The notes below the pieces were generated by a model that worked only from the letters and a program-made list of their open reading frames with translations, was not told the origin of the DNA and did not search any database. From Timema cristinae (Eukaryota > Arthropoda > Insecta > Phasmatodea > Timematidae), in assembly GCA_039000515.1 (NCBI GenBank), contig JBCFYV010011172.1, positions 73,543,941 to 73,607,940 of the forward strand: 64,000 nt of DNA. The letters run 5' to 3'. Both the position numbers and the translations under genes were made by a program. Positions 11,701-21,869 of the stretch are shown one piece after another (the stretch's first letter is position 1; each line of letters opens with the position of its first letter).

Positions 11701-14277
11701 TAGGCAGAGTTAATTAATTTGATCATATTCTAATGTGTACCTTTTGAAATAAGCCTGTTTGCCAAAAAAAAACCTATTGGTATTTAATTATACATTTAGT
11801 ATTTTAGAGGCATTTAATTTTATAAATCCTTTTTAGTTGTGTCTTTGTTCAGTTTGTCCAATCTTGCAGGCCCTCAAGTAAGAAACTTAACTTAACTTAA
11901 TAGTTACCCACCTCAGTGGCATAGTTGGCCAACACACTAGTTTCATGTTGAGCCAGACTGCAGAGGACAGGGAGATTGAGGTTTGAATCTTGGTTGGGTG
12001 AATTAAGGGTCGGGGGTGAGGTTCCTAAATGGTTTTCAGTCTCCCTCCATGTAAATGCAGGTTCACTTCCTCTAAATTCAACCTTCCCAATTCATAATTC
12101 ATTAGCTTAATTAGTACTTAAGCATATAAATCGAACGGGCAGTAAGAATAAATAAATAAATAAATTAAAAAAACTTAGTTTGGGGCTAAGATTATTTCAT
12201 ACCTTTATACATGTATTTATTAATAAACAAATATATTTAATCTGTCTAACCTATAAAGCGCCAATAATAATTAATACATTCAGTCACAAATCTAATATTT
12301 TTTGTAATAGGTCTAAATTTTAAAATAAATGTTTATAATTATTCATTTTTATTCAAATACAACAAAGGAAATATATTAGGGCCAATACATTTCAATGAAT
12401 TCAATTATTTTCAAATTGTAGGACTATGTACTAGTTCAGCAGTTTTTAAACTGTGCTCGGCAGAGCTCTTGGGCTCTGCAATAGTTATCTTGGGCTTCGT
12501 GAGGAAATTTTAGAATATTCTTTATTTGATTTTCACAATATAAAATAGCATGAGTAGTTAGGATTGTTTATGTTTTAAAGTCTGAATAAAGAACATTTCC
12601 CAAAGGTGAAGTCAGAATATGTGATGTTTTCCAACTGTCTTGTACTTGTAAAATTTAACTGTCATTGACTGTTAGTTAATATTGCTGTAATTTTTTTTTA
12701 TGTGAGCTCAACATATATTTATTTTATGGTGTAAGGGCTCCTGTCTAAAAATTTATGAAGCCCGGTACTAGCTCTCTAAATCGATTAAACACTAGAGGCA
12801 AATAAAATAAAGTATAAAAATGGTTCTATAAAAATGGAGGGCCTAATACATATTTGATAAAAAGAAGTTGTGTGAACTTTTGGATTATCTAGTTTTAATA
12901 CTGTTGTGGTAGGGCTTCTCCATGCAAAGTTTATCAATTTTATGGGTCTCAAGCACAATACAGTAACTTATTTTTTTTAAATTAATCATTTTAGAGCTAA
13001 ATACAACAAAACCAGGATTAGAAAATATTGTGATATTTATATAAATATCAAAATATGGGATATATATTATTATATATCGGATATGTATCAAGGTCTTGAT
13101 AAATATTGTAGAATTTAAAAAAAAATACTTTTTTTACATCCATTACTGTTTCCTTCCCACCCGTGGCCTGGGTCAGTTTTTTATTAAAGCCATATATTTT
13201 CCACCACCGGCTGGCTAGGCCTGTCGTAGATTCATATGCCTTATAATCTAACTTAACACTAGAACAGGCACAGCATCCAGTTCCTGCCCATTAATTCATC
13301 ACTGTGAAAAGGTAAACCCACATTTCACCAATTAGGCCTATACATTTTTCGGCCAAACCGTGAAACGAACCCTGGACCCTTATCTCAGTAGACAGACACG
13401 CTACCAACTGAGCTAGGGTGTCAGATTTATTAATATAGATGCTAGATAAGAAATATAAAAATGAAGAATTTTCAATCATCAGTCAGTCTCGGGTGTCTCA
13501 TAATCATTTTGGTTTCAAAAATAAACTCTGATGACTAAACTAACATTTTGGCTTTCAGCTTCCCATTCCTCTGACTCAGGCCAAACCCATCCCAGAAACA
13601 TTTAAACATTAGATTATATTTTTTGGTGCAAAGTATTTTTTTATGTTTAAACATAAAAAAACTAATTGAAACTAACATAACCCTTCATGTGCGAATACAT
13701 TTTACTATCTATAACATGATTAAAAAATAGCAATTAGGTGAGTTTTCTAAGAATATTTTTACTGATTTAGAATCTTTTCACATTTTGTTTTGATACAATC
13801 GAAAACTTGATTAAGTTATATGTTGTGTACGTACAAGTGCTAGAAAACATTATAAAGCTCTCATAATTTAACAAAAGGAGAGAAAAAAGCACTCCGCCCT
13901 TGGTTTGCAGTAGAGACTAACAATAGTTTAAATATTTACATCCTTTTATGGTTTAAATAGGTTTTAATTATTTTTATTATAGGTCTATACAATTTTTATA
14001 TACATTAACTAGAGGTATTATTACAGACATTTGTTATTAATGTGTGCATTTATGATTAAAAGTAATTTATTAACTATAGTATGACAGAGTAAAAGTGTCA
14101 GAAGGACCAAATAATAATATATGTCCTATACACCAACTCGGGGTGTTCTAAGAGTCGATAAGTACTTACAGGAGTTCCGCCTATTTTATTAGTTGTAAAA
14201 GAAAGATAAGGTTTGTGTTTATCTGTGATCACATCATCTTCGAACCCTAGTAGCACTTTTGATACTCTTTGAGCCAT
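5529..14277 (-). CDS. trus (PDCD2L): PDCD2-like protein (trus/PDCD2L), five-exon gene
   Basis: Coding exons on the minus strand are 14277-14170, 10581-10418, 7318-7024, 6411-6062 and 5787-5529. They total 1176 nt, or 391 residues plus TGA, close to the ~360 of vertebrate PDCD2L. Phases agree at all four junctions (0, 2, 0, 2). The N-terminal half has the family's paired cysteines: CRLCG at 49-53, CINPNCW at 80-86, CIRCQC at 94-99. A poorly conserved acidic linker follows, with the ADDWGEEEE motif in exon 3. The C-terminal PDCD2_C domain has FQPIFL, HGDTMFH, CVHC at 326-329, LEFGTVLVWTC and CW at 371-372. Proteins of this family (yeast Tsr4, PDCD2, PDCD2L) escort ribosomal protein uS5 and pre-40S particles; that role is inferred from the family. 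Introns 1 and 2 (about 3.6 and 3.1 kb) are full of transposons, yet the splice sites are intact. Confidence 0.95.
6062..6411 (-). CDS. trus (PDCD2L): PDCD2L exon 4 (linker and start of PDCD2_C)
   Basis: Encodes residues 190-305 plus two bases. It contains FQPIFLQVGEEE, the glycine/aspartate-rich insert and HGDTMFH...NPMQLLR, the entry to PDCD2_C. Acceptor TTTTGTCACAG, donor GTGAGA. A perfect internal donor-like site (AAACAG followed by GTAAGT) lies 27 nt into the exon, at 6384-6379. Joining it to exon 5 would break the frame, so its use would produce a truncated product. Confidence 0.93.
6535..6720 (-). repeat. Diverged SINE in PDCD2L intron 3
   Basis: Minus-strand body segments (TTTCTTAAATGGTTCCCA; CATTTATTCTAAAAAC) and a decayed B-box-like GATTGAATCTC match the AACGGG-tailed SINE bodies. 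It sits in the 612-bp intron 3. Confidence 0.55.
7024..7318 (-). CDS. trus (PDCD2L): PDCD2L exon 3 (acidic linker)
   Basis: Encodes the end of codon 91 through residue 189. It starts SWMCIRCQC, completing the first cysteine cluster, then has VDWCCNADDWGEEEE, a PDCD2L hallmark, and a serine/glutamate-rich linker. Acceptor AAATGCAG, donor GTGAGT. Reading through the donor would give only VSQFPL and then stop. Confidence 0.93.
8340..8585 (+). pseudogene. Decayed hAT transposase C-terminus
   Basis: The translated remnant reads like the hAT dimerisation motif (IPATSTTAERGF, then KLEN), but has several stop codons and frameshifts. It belongs to the hAT element whose ends lie at 8175 and 10227; the rest of the transposase is missing. 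Confidence 0.7.
8942..9830 (+). pseudogene. Tigger-type transposase C-terminal remnant
   Basis: Frames resemble the C-terminal part of TIGD1-like transposases: IKQSCMKEVWKNIWPEV near 8970-9020, an acidic stretch and HIDSAIRISEENDHNMDRS near 9265-9330, then SLDHFIKKVE near 9404-9433. Stop codons and frame changes separate these blocks. The 11-residue tandem repeat EPTVPRPSREQ follows in the frame of SLDHFIKKVE. No intact catalytic DDD/E region is present, so it cannot encode an active enzyme. Confidence 0.82.
9458..9787 (+). repeat. 33-bp tandem repeat (about 10 units) in the Tigger remnant
   Basis: Units begin at 9458, 9491, 9524, 9557, 9590, 9623, 9656, 9689, 9722 and 9755, exactly 33 bp apart. 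In the transposase frame each encodes 11 residues close to EPTVPRPSREQ. Units starting at 9557 and 9623 carry the same TGA-creating change (CCTTTGTGAGAG in place of CCTTCAAGAGAG), although the unit between them does not. Confidence 0.93.
10418..10581 (-). CDS. trus (PDCD2L): PDCD2L exon 2 (first zinc-ribbon-like half)
   Basis: Encodes residues 37-90 plus two bases of codon 91. It opens with DWP (the conserved G-x-P-DWP motif is split exactly at intron 1), then CRLCG, LYAPLEQSTYHRTLY and CINPNCW. The acceptor TTTTCAAAG lacks the usual pyrimidine before AG, and the donor GTGACT is weak. Both are needed to keep the frame. Confidence 0.92.
10650..11040 (-). pseudogene. 5'-truncated LINE 3' end in PDCD2L intron 1
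   Basis: The minus strand encodes a decayed LINE C-terminus: VEEAKLRWYGHVIRKRED near 10985-10930, then GRPRKIWEEQI, followed by a GAT/GAA-rich 3' tail at 10667-10715. The larger copy of the same family lies at 45596-46640, with the matching [12 protein letters not shown] and [11 protein letters not shown] motifs and a similar ATG-rich tail. Confidence 0.8.
11041..11400. repeat. Unidentified GC-richer block
   Basis: About 360 bp is clearly richer in GC than its surroundings and contains no stop-free frame of note. It abuts the LINE fragment. It is probably a piece of another transposable element, but no family was recognised. Confidence 0.35.
11911..12165 (+). repeat. Full-length tRNA-derived SINE (family A2) in PDCD2L intron 1
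   Basis: The head CCTCAGTGGCATAGTTGGCC and GAGGTTTGAATCTTGG correspond to A and B boxes. The body has CCTAAATGGTTTTCAGTC and TTCACTTCCTCTAAATTC, and the tail has CGAACGGGCAGTAAG followed by (AATA)n. It has the same architecture as the copy at 50193-50445 but is more diverged. Confidence 0.85.
12437..12765. mobile_element. Candidate hAT-type MITE in PDCD2L intron 1
   Basis: The left end CAGCAGTTTTTAAACTGTG resembles the common hAT terminus CAGNNGTTCTCAAACTGTG. The right end is an approximate inverted match. It is flanked by TACTAGTT (12429-12436) and TACTAGCT (12766-12773), 7 of 8 identical. No coding capacity. Confidence 0.55.
13136..13420 (-). repeat. SINE-B copy in PDCD2L intron 1
   Basis: It is a close match to the copy at 2354-2627: head CCTAGCTCAGTTGGTAGCG, then GGGTTCGTTTCACGG at the B-box position, a shared body (TTATAAGGCATATG), and the end near GGATGTAA. 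Confidence 0.82.
14170..14277 (-). CDS. trus (PDCD2L): PDCD2L exon 1 (start codon)
   Basis: Encodes residues 1-36, starting MAQRVSKVLLGFEDD and ending NKIGGTP, the typical opening strand of the family (a lysine or valine stretch followed by VLLGF). The ATG at 14277 follows AAAA. The exon ends in a perfect GTAAGT donor at 14169. Phase 0. Confidence 0.93.
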
Positions 14278-14520
14278 TTTTTAAAAGTAATTGTTGATGT
14301 ACTCTAAGGACCTATTAAATAATAACCTCGATCGATTGATTCTCTATTCCAGCAGACGAAATAAATAACAAATTGTCAGTCAGTGTGGTCAGATAATCCA
14401 AGTCAAAACATTATAATGTTTAAAAGCAAGGTCCACTTAATAGATAGATCATTTAGGTAATCATGCAGTAATATTTAATCCAAGACATTTTATTTATAAG
14501 TATATTTGAAGTAAAGAATA
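14278..14520 (-). promoter_or_regulatory. Presumed PDCD2L promoter and 5' UTR
   Basis: This lies immediately upstream of the start codon on the minus strand. No TATA box is evident at a convincing distance. A CTGACTGACA stretch at about 14375-14390 could hold an initiator. The assignment rests on position only. Confidence 0.35.
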
Positions 14521-14524
14521 TGTG

Positions 14525-16168
14525 CACCGTTTTTTTTTCTCTCAATACTACTCTCTGAGCTTTAAGTTGGGGATAGCAATCCCTAACCTCAGTAGTCCCC
14601 GGGGTGCACATACATACATATACATACATACAGAGAGAACAAGAGGTAATTAGAAGTAATGTTATTTAATGGAGCAAAATACACGATTAATATTTAGCAC
14701 GTTATCTCAGTAAGTACAAACTATACAACCTAAATAAAATATGAGGTAGCGTTGCCTAAGTTACGGTCAGCCAGGGGCGTGAGGCGCCAGAAGGGTAAAC
14801 TCAGACAAATGAGTTACGTTACTAATCTATCCATCAACAAGGCTTGTTGATCGTGCACAACTTGTATCAGGCAAGTTCAAGTTCAGTTAAATATGAGCGC
14901 CCTGGATACAATGCAAAAACCCCTTACAAGATGTAAGGCCAATTTATATTAATATATAAGAAACTACGGGCCATGCCGGGTCGGCAAGAAGTCCCACAAT
15001 TTGAGCACCTGACAGGTGGTCAACATCACAATGTACAAACAAGGAAGAATAGACTGCTCCAGCCGTGCCAGAGGGGCAGAAGCGGCTTATGAGCTGTACA
15101 CTCCAAAGGGGAGTATTACTAGCAATAACAAAGATTAACCACGGGCCAAGCTTGAGGAGTATGAACAGCCCACAGGTTAATTACCCAAAACAAAGGTTAG
15201 TGATAGCATAATGAACCTAGCTAGGTATAGAACCCAGGCCTTCATACACTTGAACTATCTATATCCCTGGCAAGCTACCTTTGGAATTAGAACAGTGCAC
15301 ACATAGTGTTTGTTGCGGGATTCACTATCCCGTTAAGTGACTGGCCCTAATGGCACAGTCCCTGATGCGCGAGAAGCGCGGTACACAGCAAGTATTGTTT
15401 GCAACCTGCTTACATAATAGTGTGGACATAACTCCACACTAATATTACACAACTAGCCTAATACAAATACAAAATTAATATTTCAATATAAACTAAGGTT
15501 ATCCCCCATTCCAAAATCTAACTGAGAAGCGACTGTATACAACCAGCCATGATGTTGGCTAATCCTAATCTTTAACGTCTAACTTGAAAGGTAGCTCTGT
15601 GCATCCTGCCACGGAGTCTGCTACACCAAATCTTTCCCATACGATCCGTCTACCCATGAGACTTCCTCCTGTCCAGTGGATCCATTTCCCTAACTTGTAA
15701 GCCCACCGTTGATATGATAGTCTACTCGTCGTGATGAGAGCGTGTTGTAAGGCACAGAGCTGATAGCGTTCTATCTTCTTCCCAGTGGGCTGGAGAATAT
15801 GTAGTAATCGGAGTCCACGTGGAGGAGTGGTGACCATGAAGTGGTGGGGGAAACTTCCATCAGATGCCAGAACATTGACTCGCGTTGGCAAACAGCATTC
15901 ACGGTGCTTTCAGTTGACTTGTAGTCGTTGTTGAGCTCGGAGTTCTGGCATGTAGCCGCGGTCGGTCACTTTTCTCGGTGTTGTTCTTTCCAGTGGGCCT
16001 CGGGCTCGAAGGAAGAGTCGGCCAAGAGGGTATGTAAATAAACAAACAAATGTTACGAGCGTAGCATTTAACAATAGCATGTCACTTGTAAACTCTTTAC
16101 GACTTGCTCGCATCAACAAATATTCGTGTTTTACATTTGAACGAGGCTAAGCCAGATTAGCCCGTTAC
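14525..16168. repeat. GC-richer LTR-like block upstream of PDCD2L
   Basis: It starts TGTGCACCG (near 14521) and ends CCCGTTACA (near 16168), so it is bounded by TG and CA. It is much richer in GC than its surroundings and has an open minus-strand stretch at 15565-16119 without recognised domains. It could be a long solo LTR, but no matching target-site duplication was found and no retroviral-type gene is visible. Family unknown. Confidence 0.35.
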
Positions 16169-16419
16169 ATATGTTTCTAAAGAAACCTAGGAATAAAGGT
16201 TAAGGAAACAAGTATTTTACTCACTTTCATTAATGTACATAAATATATGTGAAGTCTGACTGTTTGGGGTTATTTGAAATGGCCACTGAATTTAGCCGTT
16301 GATACGATGGTAAAAATCTCAAGAGGAAATCAAAGTAAAATAACCAAATAAATCCAGAGCAAACCAAGCTTTGGGTCTTACTCTCGTTTTAATTCAGTTA
16401 TTAAACAACCAGAGTTAGT

Positions 16420-17475
16420 TTGGTTCTTCAGGGTTTTTGGTTTACTCTTGAATGGTTTGGTTACTTTGGGATGCTTTGGTTTTTTCATTTCTTTTGAACT
16501 CTCTTGATTGCAATGGAATATTCGGCTATTTTTTTCTGGAATGGTCTGGTTTTCAATCGAATACTATGTTATTTTACTCTGGAATTTTATGGTTTGCTAT
16601 GGAATAGTATGGTATTTTACTCTGGCCTATACTGGTTCTCTCTGGGATGCTATGGTATTTTAATCTGGTCTAAGCTGGTTTTCTCTGGGATGTTAAGGTA
16701 TTTTACTCTGGTTTGTGTTTGTTCTATATGGGTTGTTATGGTATTTTACTCTAGTCTAAGCTGGTTTTCTTTGGGACATTATGGTATATTACTAAGGTAT
16801 ATGTTGGTTATCTATGGGATGCTATGGTATTTTATTCAAGTCCATGTTGTTTCTCCTTAAATTGCTATGTTATTTTACTCTTGTTCATGTTGGTTCTGTC
16901 TGAGATGCTGTGGTATTTTACTCAGGCCTTTGTTGGTTCTCTCTGGGATGCTATGGCATTTTACTCAAGTCTATGTTGGTTCTCTCTGGATTGCTATGGT
17001 ATTTTACTCTGGTGCATGATGGTTCTTTCTGGGAAGGTATTGTAATTTACTCAGGTCTATGTTGGTTCTCTTTTGGATGCAATGGTATTTTACTCTGGTT
17101 TGGGTTTGTTCTCTCTGGGATGCTATGGCATTTTACTCAGGTATATGTTTGTTCTCTCTGGGATGCTATGGTATTCTACTCAGGTATATGTAGGTTTTCT
17201 ATGGAATGCTATGGTATCTTTCTCTGGTTTAATTTGGCTCTATTAGGATACTATAGTATCTTGCTCTGGTTGGTGTTGGTTTTATCTGGGCTTATATGCT
17301 ATTTTACTTTGGTTGGTGTTGGTTCTCACTGAGTTGCTATGGTATTTTACTCTGGTTTGTGTTGGTTCTATCAGGGATGCTATGGTATTTTATTTACTAT
17401 GGTATAAGTGGGTTCTCTCTGGGTTGCTATGGTATTTTACTCAGGTTCTTTCTGGGTTTCTATGATATGTGTTGG
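16420..17475 (+). repeat. 43-bp minisatellite
   Basis: The unit resembles GGGATGCTATGGTATTTTAC followed by TCTGGTCTATGTTGGTTCTC and TCT, 43 bp in total. GGG anchors at 16644, 16687, 16730 and 16773, and at 17117 and 17160, are exactly 43 bp apart. About 20 units are recognisable; those before 16600 are more diverged. Because 43 is not divisible by 3 and the unit lacks stop codons in all plus frames, long overlapping open frames arise (16504-16860, 16910-17332). These are products of the repeat, not genes. Confidence 0.93.
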
Positions 17476-17644
17476 TTCACAAGTGTTAAATCATTAAATT
17501 GAGATCTAGCGATAAAAAAACAACACATATTGTAACGGCTTTTATCGTTAGGATAATTCATTACGTAAGAAAAATAATTAAGTTAACAATAAATAAATGT
17601 ATTATAAAAATACATAAATGAGATATAAGATTACAATAGTTATA

Positions 17645-17897
17645 TGGTCTAGGGTAAGGTGTCAGACTTCTATGCTGGCGGCCGGGTTCAATCCTCGGTC
17701 CCGGCACAGATTTATCTGATTACCAAACCCTTCCTTCACCTCTGACAAGACATCTTGTGAATGTGGGGAATGCCAGGCCTCCACCGTGGTTCGGATTCCA
17801 CGTTAAACTGTAGGTCCTCCATTTCATTTCACAATCACCCTACCATTACACATTAGCGTAAGTGCGTATAACCTGAACGGGTAGTAAGACGCGGTGC

Positions 17898-17930
<33 letters not shown>
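17645..17930 (+). repeat. Full-length SINE (family A1) with perfect 13-bp TSD
   Basis: The head TGGTCTAGGGTAAGGTGTC with GGGTTCAATCCTCGGTCC, the body, and the tail AACGGGTAGTAAGACGCGG followed by (ATA)n match the minus-strand copy at 3124-3413. Perfect duplication TACAATAGTTATA at 17632-17644 and 17931-17943. Confidence 0.93.
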
Positions 17931-18739
17931 TACAATAGTTATACAAGATTAATGCTGGTTGGCAATTGAACGTATAATATATAAGTTCAGGAAAACAAGT
18001 GATCATATCGTGGATCACGGAAAACTTTACTTTAAATACAAGATGTGTTGACATATAGCAAGTTCAAACTATAGGATTGTCTTGCAGCTGCTCGGGTAAA
18101 TAAGCGTCCAAGGCAGCATGGTCAAAGGTAGTAGGCTGGAAGAGCCTGTTCACTATCAAAACAGCTGGACAAGCGCCAGGTTGCTGTCAGTAGGGTCTAA
18201 ACGAAAAACAGTGAAATAATTACCAATTTCCAATGAAAGTTAACTGTAAATCCTATAAGTTTAGAGCTACTATCATAAATGAAAATTGAGCTAGCTTGCT
18301 TGATTAGGACTTAAGAAAGTCGTGAAGATACATTGTATAATGAATGATGTGAGAAAGGTTTGTTAATTACATTGGTAGATGGCTATCGAACAGGTGTCAA
18401 CACCAAATAGTACTATGGCTGGTCCTTTTACCAATAGGTAATGCCAGAGCAATCAATAGTACATTTATACAATAAACAATTCCCTGGGGTACAACATTAC
18501 TTTAATACACACTAACTTTTAATACTTAGTCTATAGGAGCCAATGACGGACTAAAGATAAAGGCATTATCTGCGTGGGCCCCATTATGGAAACTAGCGGA
18601 GTTCCACGCTTTACCCACGCAAAGCGTGCCAACAAGAATGATTAACCCAACCCAATGATTGACCCAACTGGATCCAAGAAAAAGGACTGACAACCTGGTT
18701 GTAGCCATACAAAAATTAAACAACTGACCACGACGTCCA

Positions 18740-19110
18740 CAGCATCATGAGAAAACAGACTAGTCATAAGGACTAAAAAGGAAGTACTGTACTTGTGGAT
18801 AAAAGCAACCTTTAAGACTAGGTCCTTATTACCTCTGGAGCTCAAGGCGCTTATATTTAAGCTATGTCATATGGACACAGGGAAAACTTAGTCACTTGGA
18901 CTAATGTAAGAAGTCTGAAAGATTCGAGAACACATTAAAATCACTTTGACTACACCAACTAAATCAGAAGGACACAAAACCAAAATCTAGTCATTTGGAC
19001 TGAAATAAGAAATATAGAAAAATAATCACCTCGACTATACAAACTAAGTCTGAAGGACATGACATAAAATTCTAGTCTGTTAGACTAGACCCATAAGTCT
19101 GATGGACTTA
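18740..19110. repeat. Degenerate ~95-bp tandem repeat
   Basis: Three to four units each carry AGTC-N5-GGACT followed by AGTCTGAAGGACA-like blocks (CTTAGTCACTTGGACT at 18888, CTAGTCATTTGGACT near 18990, CTAGTCTGTTAGACT near 19072). The AGTC/GACT pairs are themselves short inverted repeats. Function unknown. Confidence 0.6.
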
Positions 19111-19936
19111 TTAATAACGCCTTGATACTTAGAATATCGAAGAGAATTTCCATCGACGACGTGGTGAGACCCACGATACAAACTTCATGGCGAGCTGGTA
19201 CTTCGGTAGGTGATAAAGCGGCGTTTTCCTTCTTCGATGATACGATGTGGTAAAATACAATAAGTGAATCTGAGCGGCACTCATTATATACGATTTCTCT
19301 GACCAAACAGAAATAGAAGGAATTAGGCGTAAACACAGGAGATGGGAGGGACGGAAACAAGGGAAGAAAGGAAAAGAAAGAAAGGGGAAGGGGGTGGGGT
19401 GGGGGAGGAAAAGACAGAAGTCCCAAGGAACGCCGCAAGAGCAGCAGCGCTCTATCCTCGTGACTTCTATTCCAAGCCGGTCCCGTCCATTTCAACTATT
19501 GGGTGATGCAGCGAGGACGTGTGTGAGATTTGCCAGGCTGGTGTCCCCGACATTCTCGTCGTAATTTCCTTGAAAGCATGGTGATTGTATCAGCCAATCC
19601 TGTTATGGTAAGTATTGAAGGATATTATTACTAAATAAATCAGTCTTAATTATCTTCTTTTGATTCAGCTATAGTATTTTTATAAGGATTCGTATCGTGA
19701 GTGTTATTTTACACACTTGTAGTATTTTCTTCTCGGAAGTATGGTGGCTGTATACGAGCCCATCCAGTCATGGAAAGTAGATTTTGAAGCATATTATTCC
19801 TAAATATGTGAATTTTAATTCTCTTCCTTGTATTCCGCTATAATAATTATCATAATTTAGTATTTTGATGTAGGCTCGTGGTCTAGATTTCAATTTTGCA
19901 TAATTGAAATGCTACAATATTTACAAGAAAATGCAA
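19111..19936. other. No gene seen; pyrimidine-rich open frame
   Basis: A minus-strand frame at 19085-19495 is open, but half of it is low-complexity Pro/Ser/Phe from a GGGAAGG-type purine run and no domain is recognisable. Two short diverged copies of a segment near CTTGAAAGCATGGTG and GGAAGTATGGTGGCTGTAT (about 19570 and 19735) suggest an old ~165-bp duplication. Confidence 0.4.
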
Positions 19937-20409
19937 TCTATACTTATAAAATAACATGTCCTGACTGACTGACTGACTGATTCATCATCGCCGAGCGCAA
20001 ACTATCAAGGCTACAAGCATGAAATTCGGTCTGTATATTCATTTTGTTATATAGGCACCCACTAGGAAAGGATTTTAGAAAATTCCACCCCAAAGGGGTC
20101 AAAATAGGGGATGATAATATGTATGAAAGTCCGTCATTTTGAAAGCTACATAAACAAAATTTTGTATTTCGGTTATTGACGTAAAACAAATAAATACGTG
20201 TTTCAGGAATTTTGGAAATTTTATTTAATAAGGGATGAAAAAGGGGGTGAAAGTTTGTATCGGACTTGCATTATTTTTGATCTGAGGTCAAGTTATGGTC
20301 ATCAACGTAACGTAATATTTTAAATTAATCTGTAAATACATATGTATATTTTCGTATTTGTATATAATCAACTTCCACGCGAGCAAAGCCGCGGGCAACA
20401 GCTATCTAG
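19937..20409 (+). mobile_element. Non-autonomous Helitron
   Basis: It starts with TC (TCTATACTTATAAAATAAC) and contains the CTGACTGACTGACTGATTCA stretch common near the 5' end of insect Helitrons. It ends with a GC-rich hairpin segment (GCGAGCAAAGCCGCGGGC) and then ...CTAG. The flanking bases are A (19936) and T (20410), the expected A|T insertion site with no duplication. 473 bp; no Rep/helicase coding. Confidence 0.78.
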
Positions 20410-20878
20410 TCGATTATTTTTTAAAATCATGATTAATAATAAAAGGTGCATTATGGTTGTATTTTGTAATTATGATTAACATACATACATTACACAACTA
20501 TGATAAAGAATAAAAGGTTAACTATGCATTTAAATTATTTTAAAATAACAAAAAATAGATAATTGATTTTTCTGCGTTTTTAACTCTTCCTGTGTCATTT
20601 ATGGAATATTCCGCCAATTAAAATTTGCCCAAGTGTCTTTTACGATATATTCCACCGCAACTTAGTATGCTTTACGTGTCAAAAACAGAACATTCCTTGA
20701 TCACTCGTTTTTCAGTATTACAGATTATTTTGTAGATGGCAGAAGGCAACTTGAATGAAAATATGTGACTCACTGTTTTCATAGTGTTATGTTTGTATTT
20801 AGTTATTTCTTTATTTGACTATAAAGTATACAATCCATAATTTAATATAAACAAAAGAGCCCCTTCTCCCTCTCTGCA

Positions 20879-20880
<2 letters not shown>

Positions 20881-20915
<35 letters not shown>

Positions 20916-20955
20916 CACAATAAATATATATATATATATATATATATATCGGTCA
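20881..20955. repeat. (AT)n microsatellite with duplicated spacer
   Basis: Two (TA)n runs are each followed by ATCGGTCACAATA, so the run plus spacer has been duplicated as a unit. Prone to slippage and cruciform extrusion. Confidence 0.9.
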
Positions 20956-21869
20956 CAATATTTCCCAACTGCTCTAGTCAGGTGACTCAACTACTCTAGT
21001 AATGTATATAATTAATATATTTAACATTTTATAATATACAACACATAGTAAGTAAACAGCACGACTACCAATAAAGCGATGGCATGAGTGCGGGATATTT
21101 AGTCAAATATAAATGACAGTGAGCTTAGTGATCTTACAAAAAATGATGAAAATGAATGTGATAGTAGTGAAGATGCAAACCCTTTCTTAATAACGCCAAA
21201 CCTTTTTGATGTGGATACACCCACAGTAGAATTATTCTAGGTTCTTTTTTGACTGCAAAATGTTAGACCATTTATGTGAGTAAACTATCCTATTTGTTGA
21301 CAAACCATGCTGACTTATAATAACACATTATGATTGAAACATTAAAATTAATGTTTTTTGTCTTGAGTTTCACACAAGTAAAGCAAAAATTATCTATATA
21401 ATAAAAAAAATATTTTTTTAATGATAAAGCTTTTTATTTCCATCAACACTGGAAGGTTTAAAATTACAAATTATTTATGTGGGCGATGGTGGTGGGCAAA
21501 GAAAGGAGCCGTTCCTGAAACAGAACAACATTTTTTGTTAATTACAAAACAATATACTTTTTAAGTATTTTACAATAAGTAAAAATAGGTAATTTAAAAT
21601 CAACAATAAAGAATTTTAATGTGTTATCATATACCTAATTAGTCATAATATATTTAATCAGCAGGCAAGCTTCGCTTTTTAGACCACTGGGGCTGAAGAT
21701 CAGCTATATTCCCGCTAAACAAACGATTAATTCTCAATAAAAACGTGGCTTTGGCTTCTCCAGAATACCCTCGTTTATCGGGGTACTCTTCGTATCTGGG
21801 AAAAAAGAAGAAAAAAAGAGGTCCACATGCACATTTTGTAACATCACAATTTACACACATAATTAATCA
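20956..21869. other. No gene seen
   Basis: AT-rich. A short acidic/serine-rich plus-strand frame near 21110-21240 and a minus-strand frame at 21654-21860 show no recognisable domain. Possibly transposon debris. Confidence 0.35.

Noticed and set aside
16504..17502. Long plus-strand open frames with Trp/Phe/Tyr-rich repeats
   Set aside because: They follow exactly from a 43-bp tandem unit without stops in any frame; no start context, splice sites or domain support them.
19085..19495. 136-residue minus-strand open frame
   Set aside because: Half is low-complexity from a purine-rich run; no recognisable domain and no conserved start or splice context.
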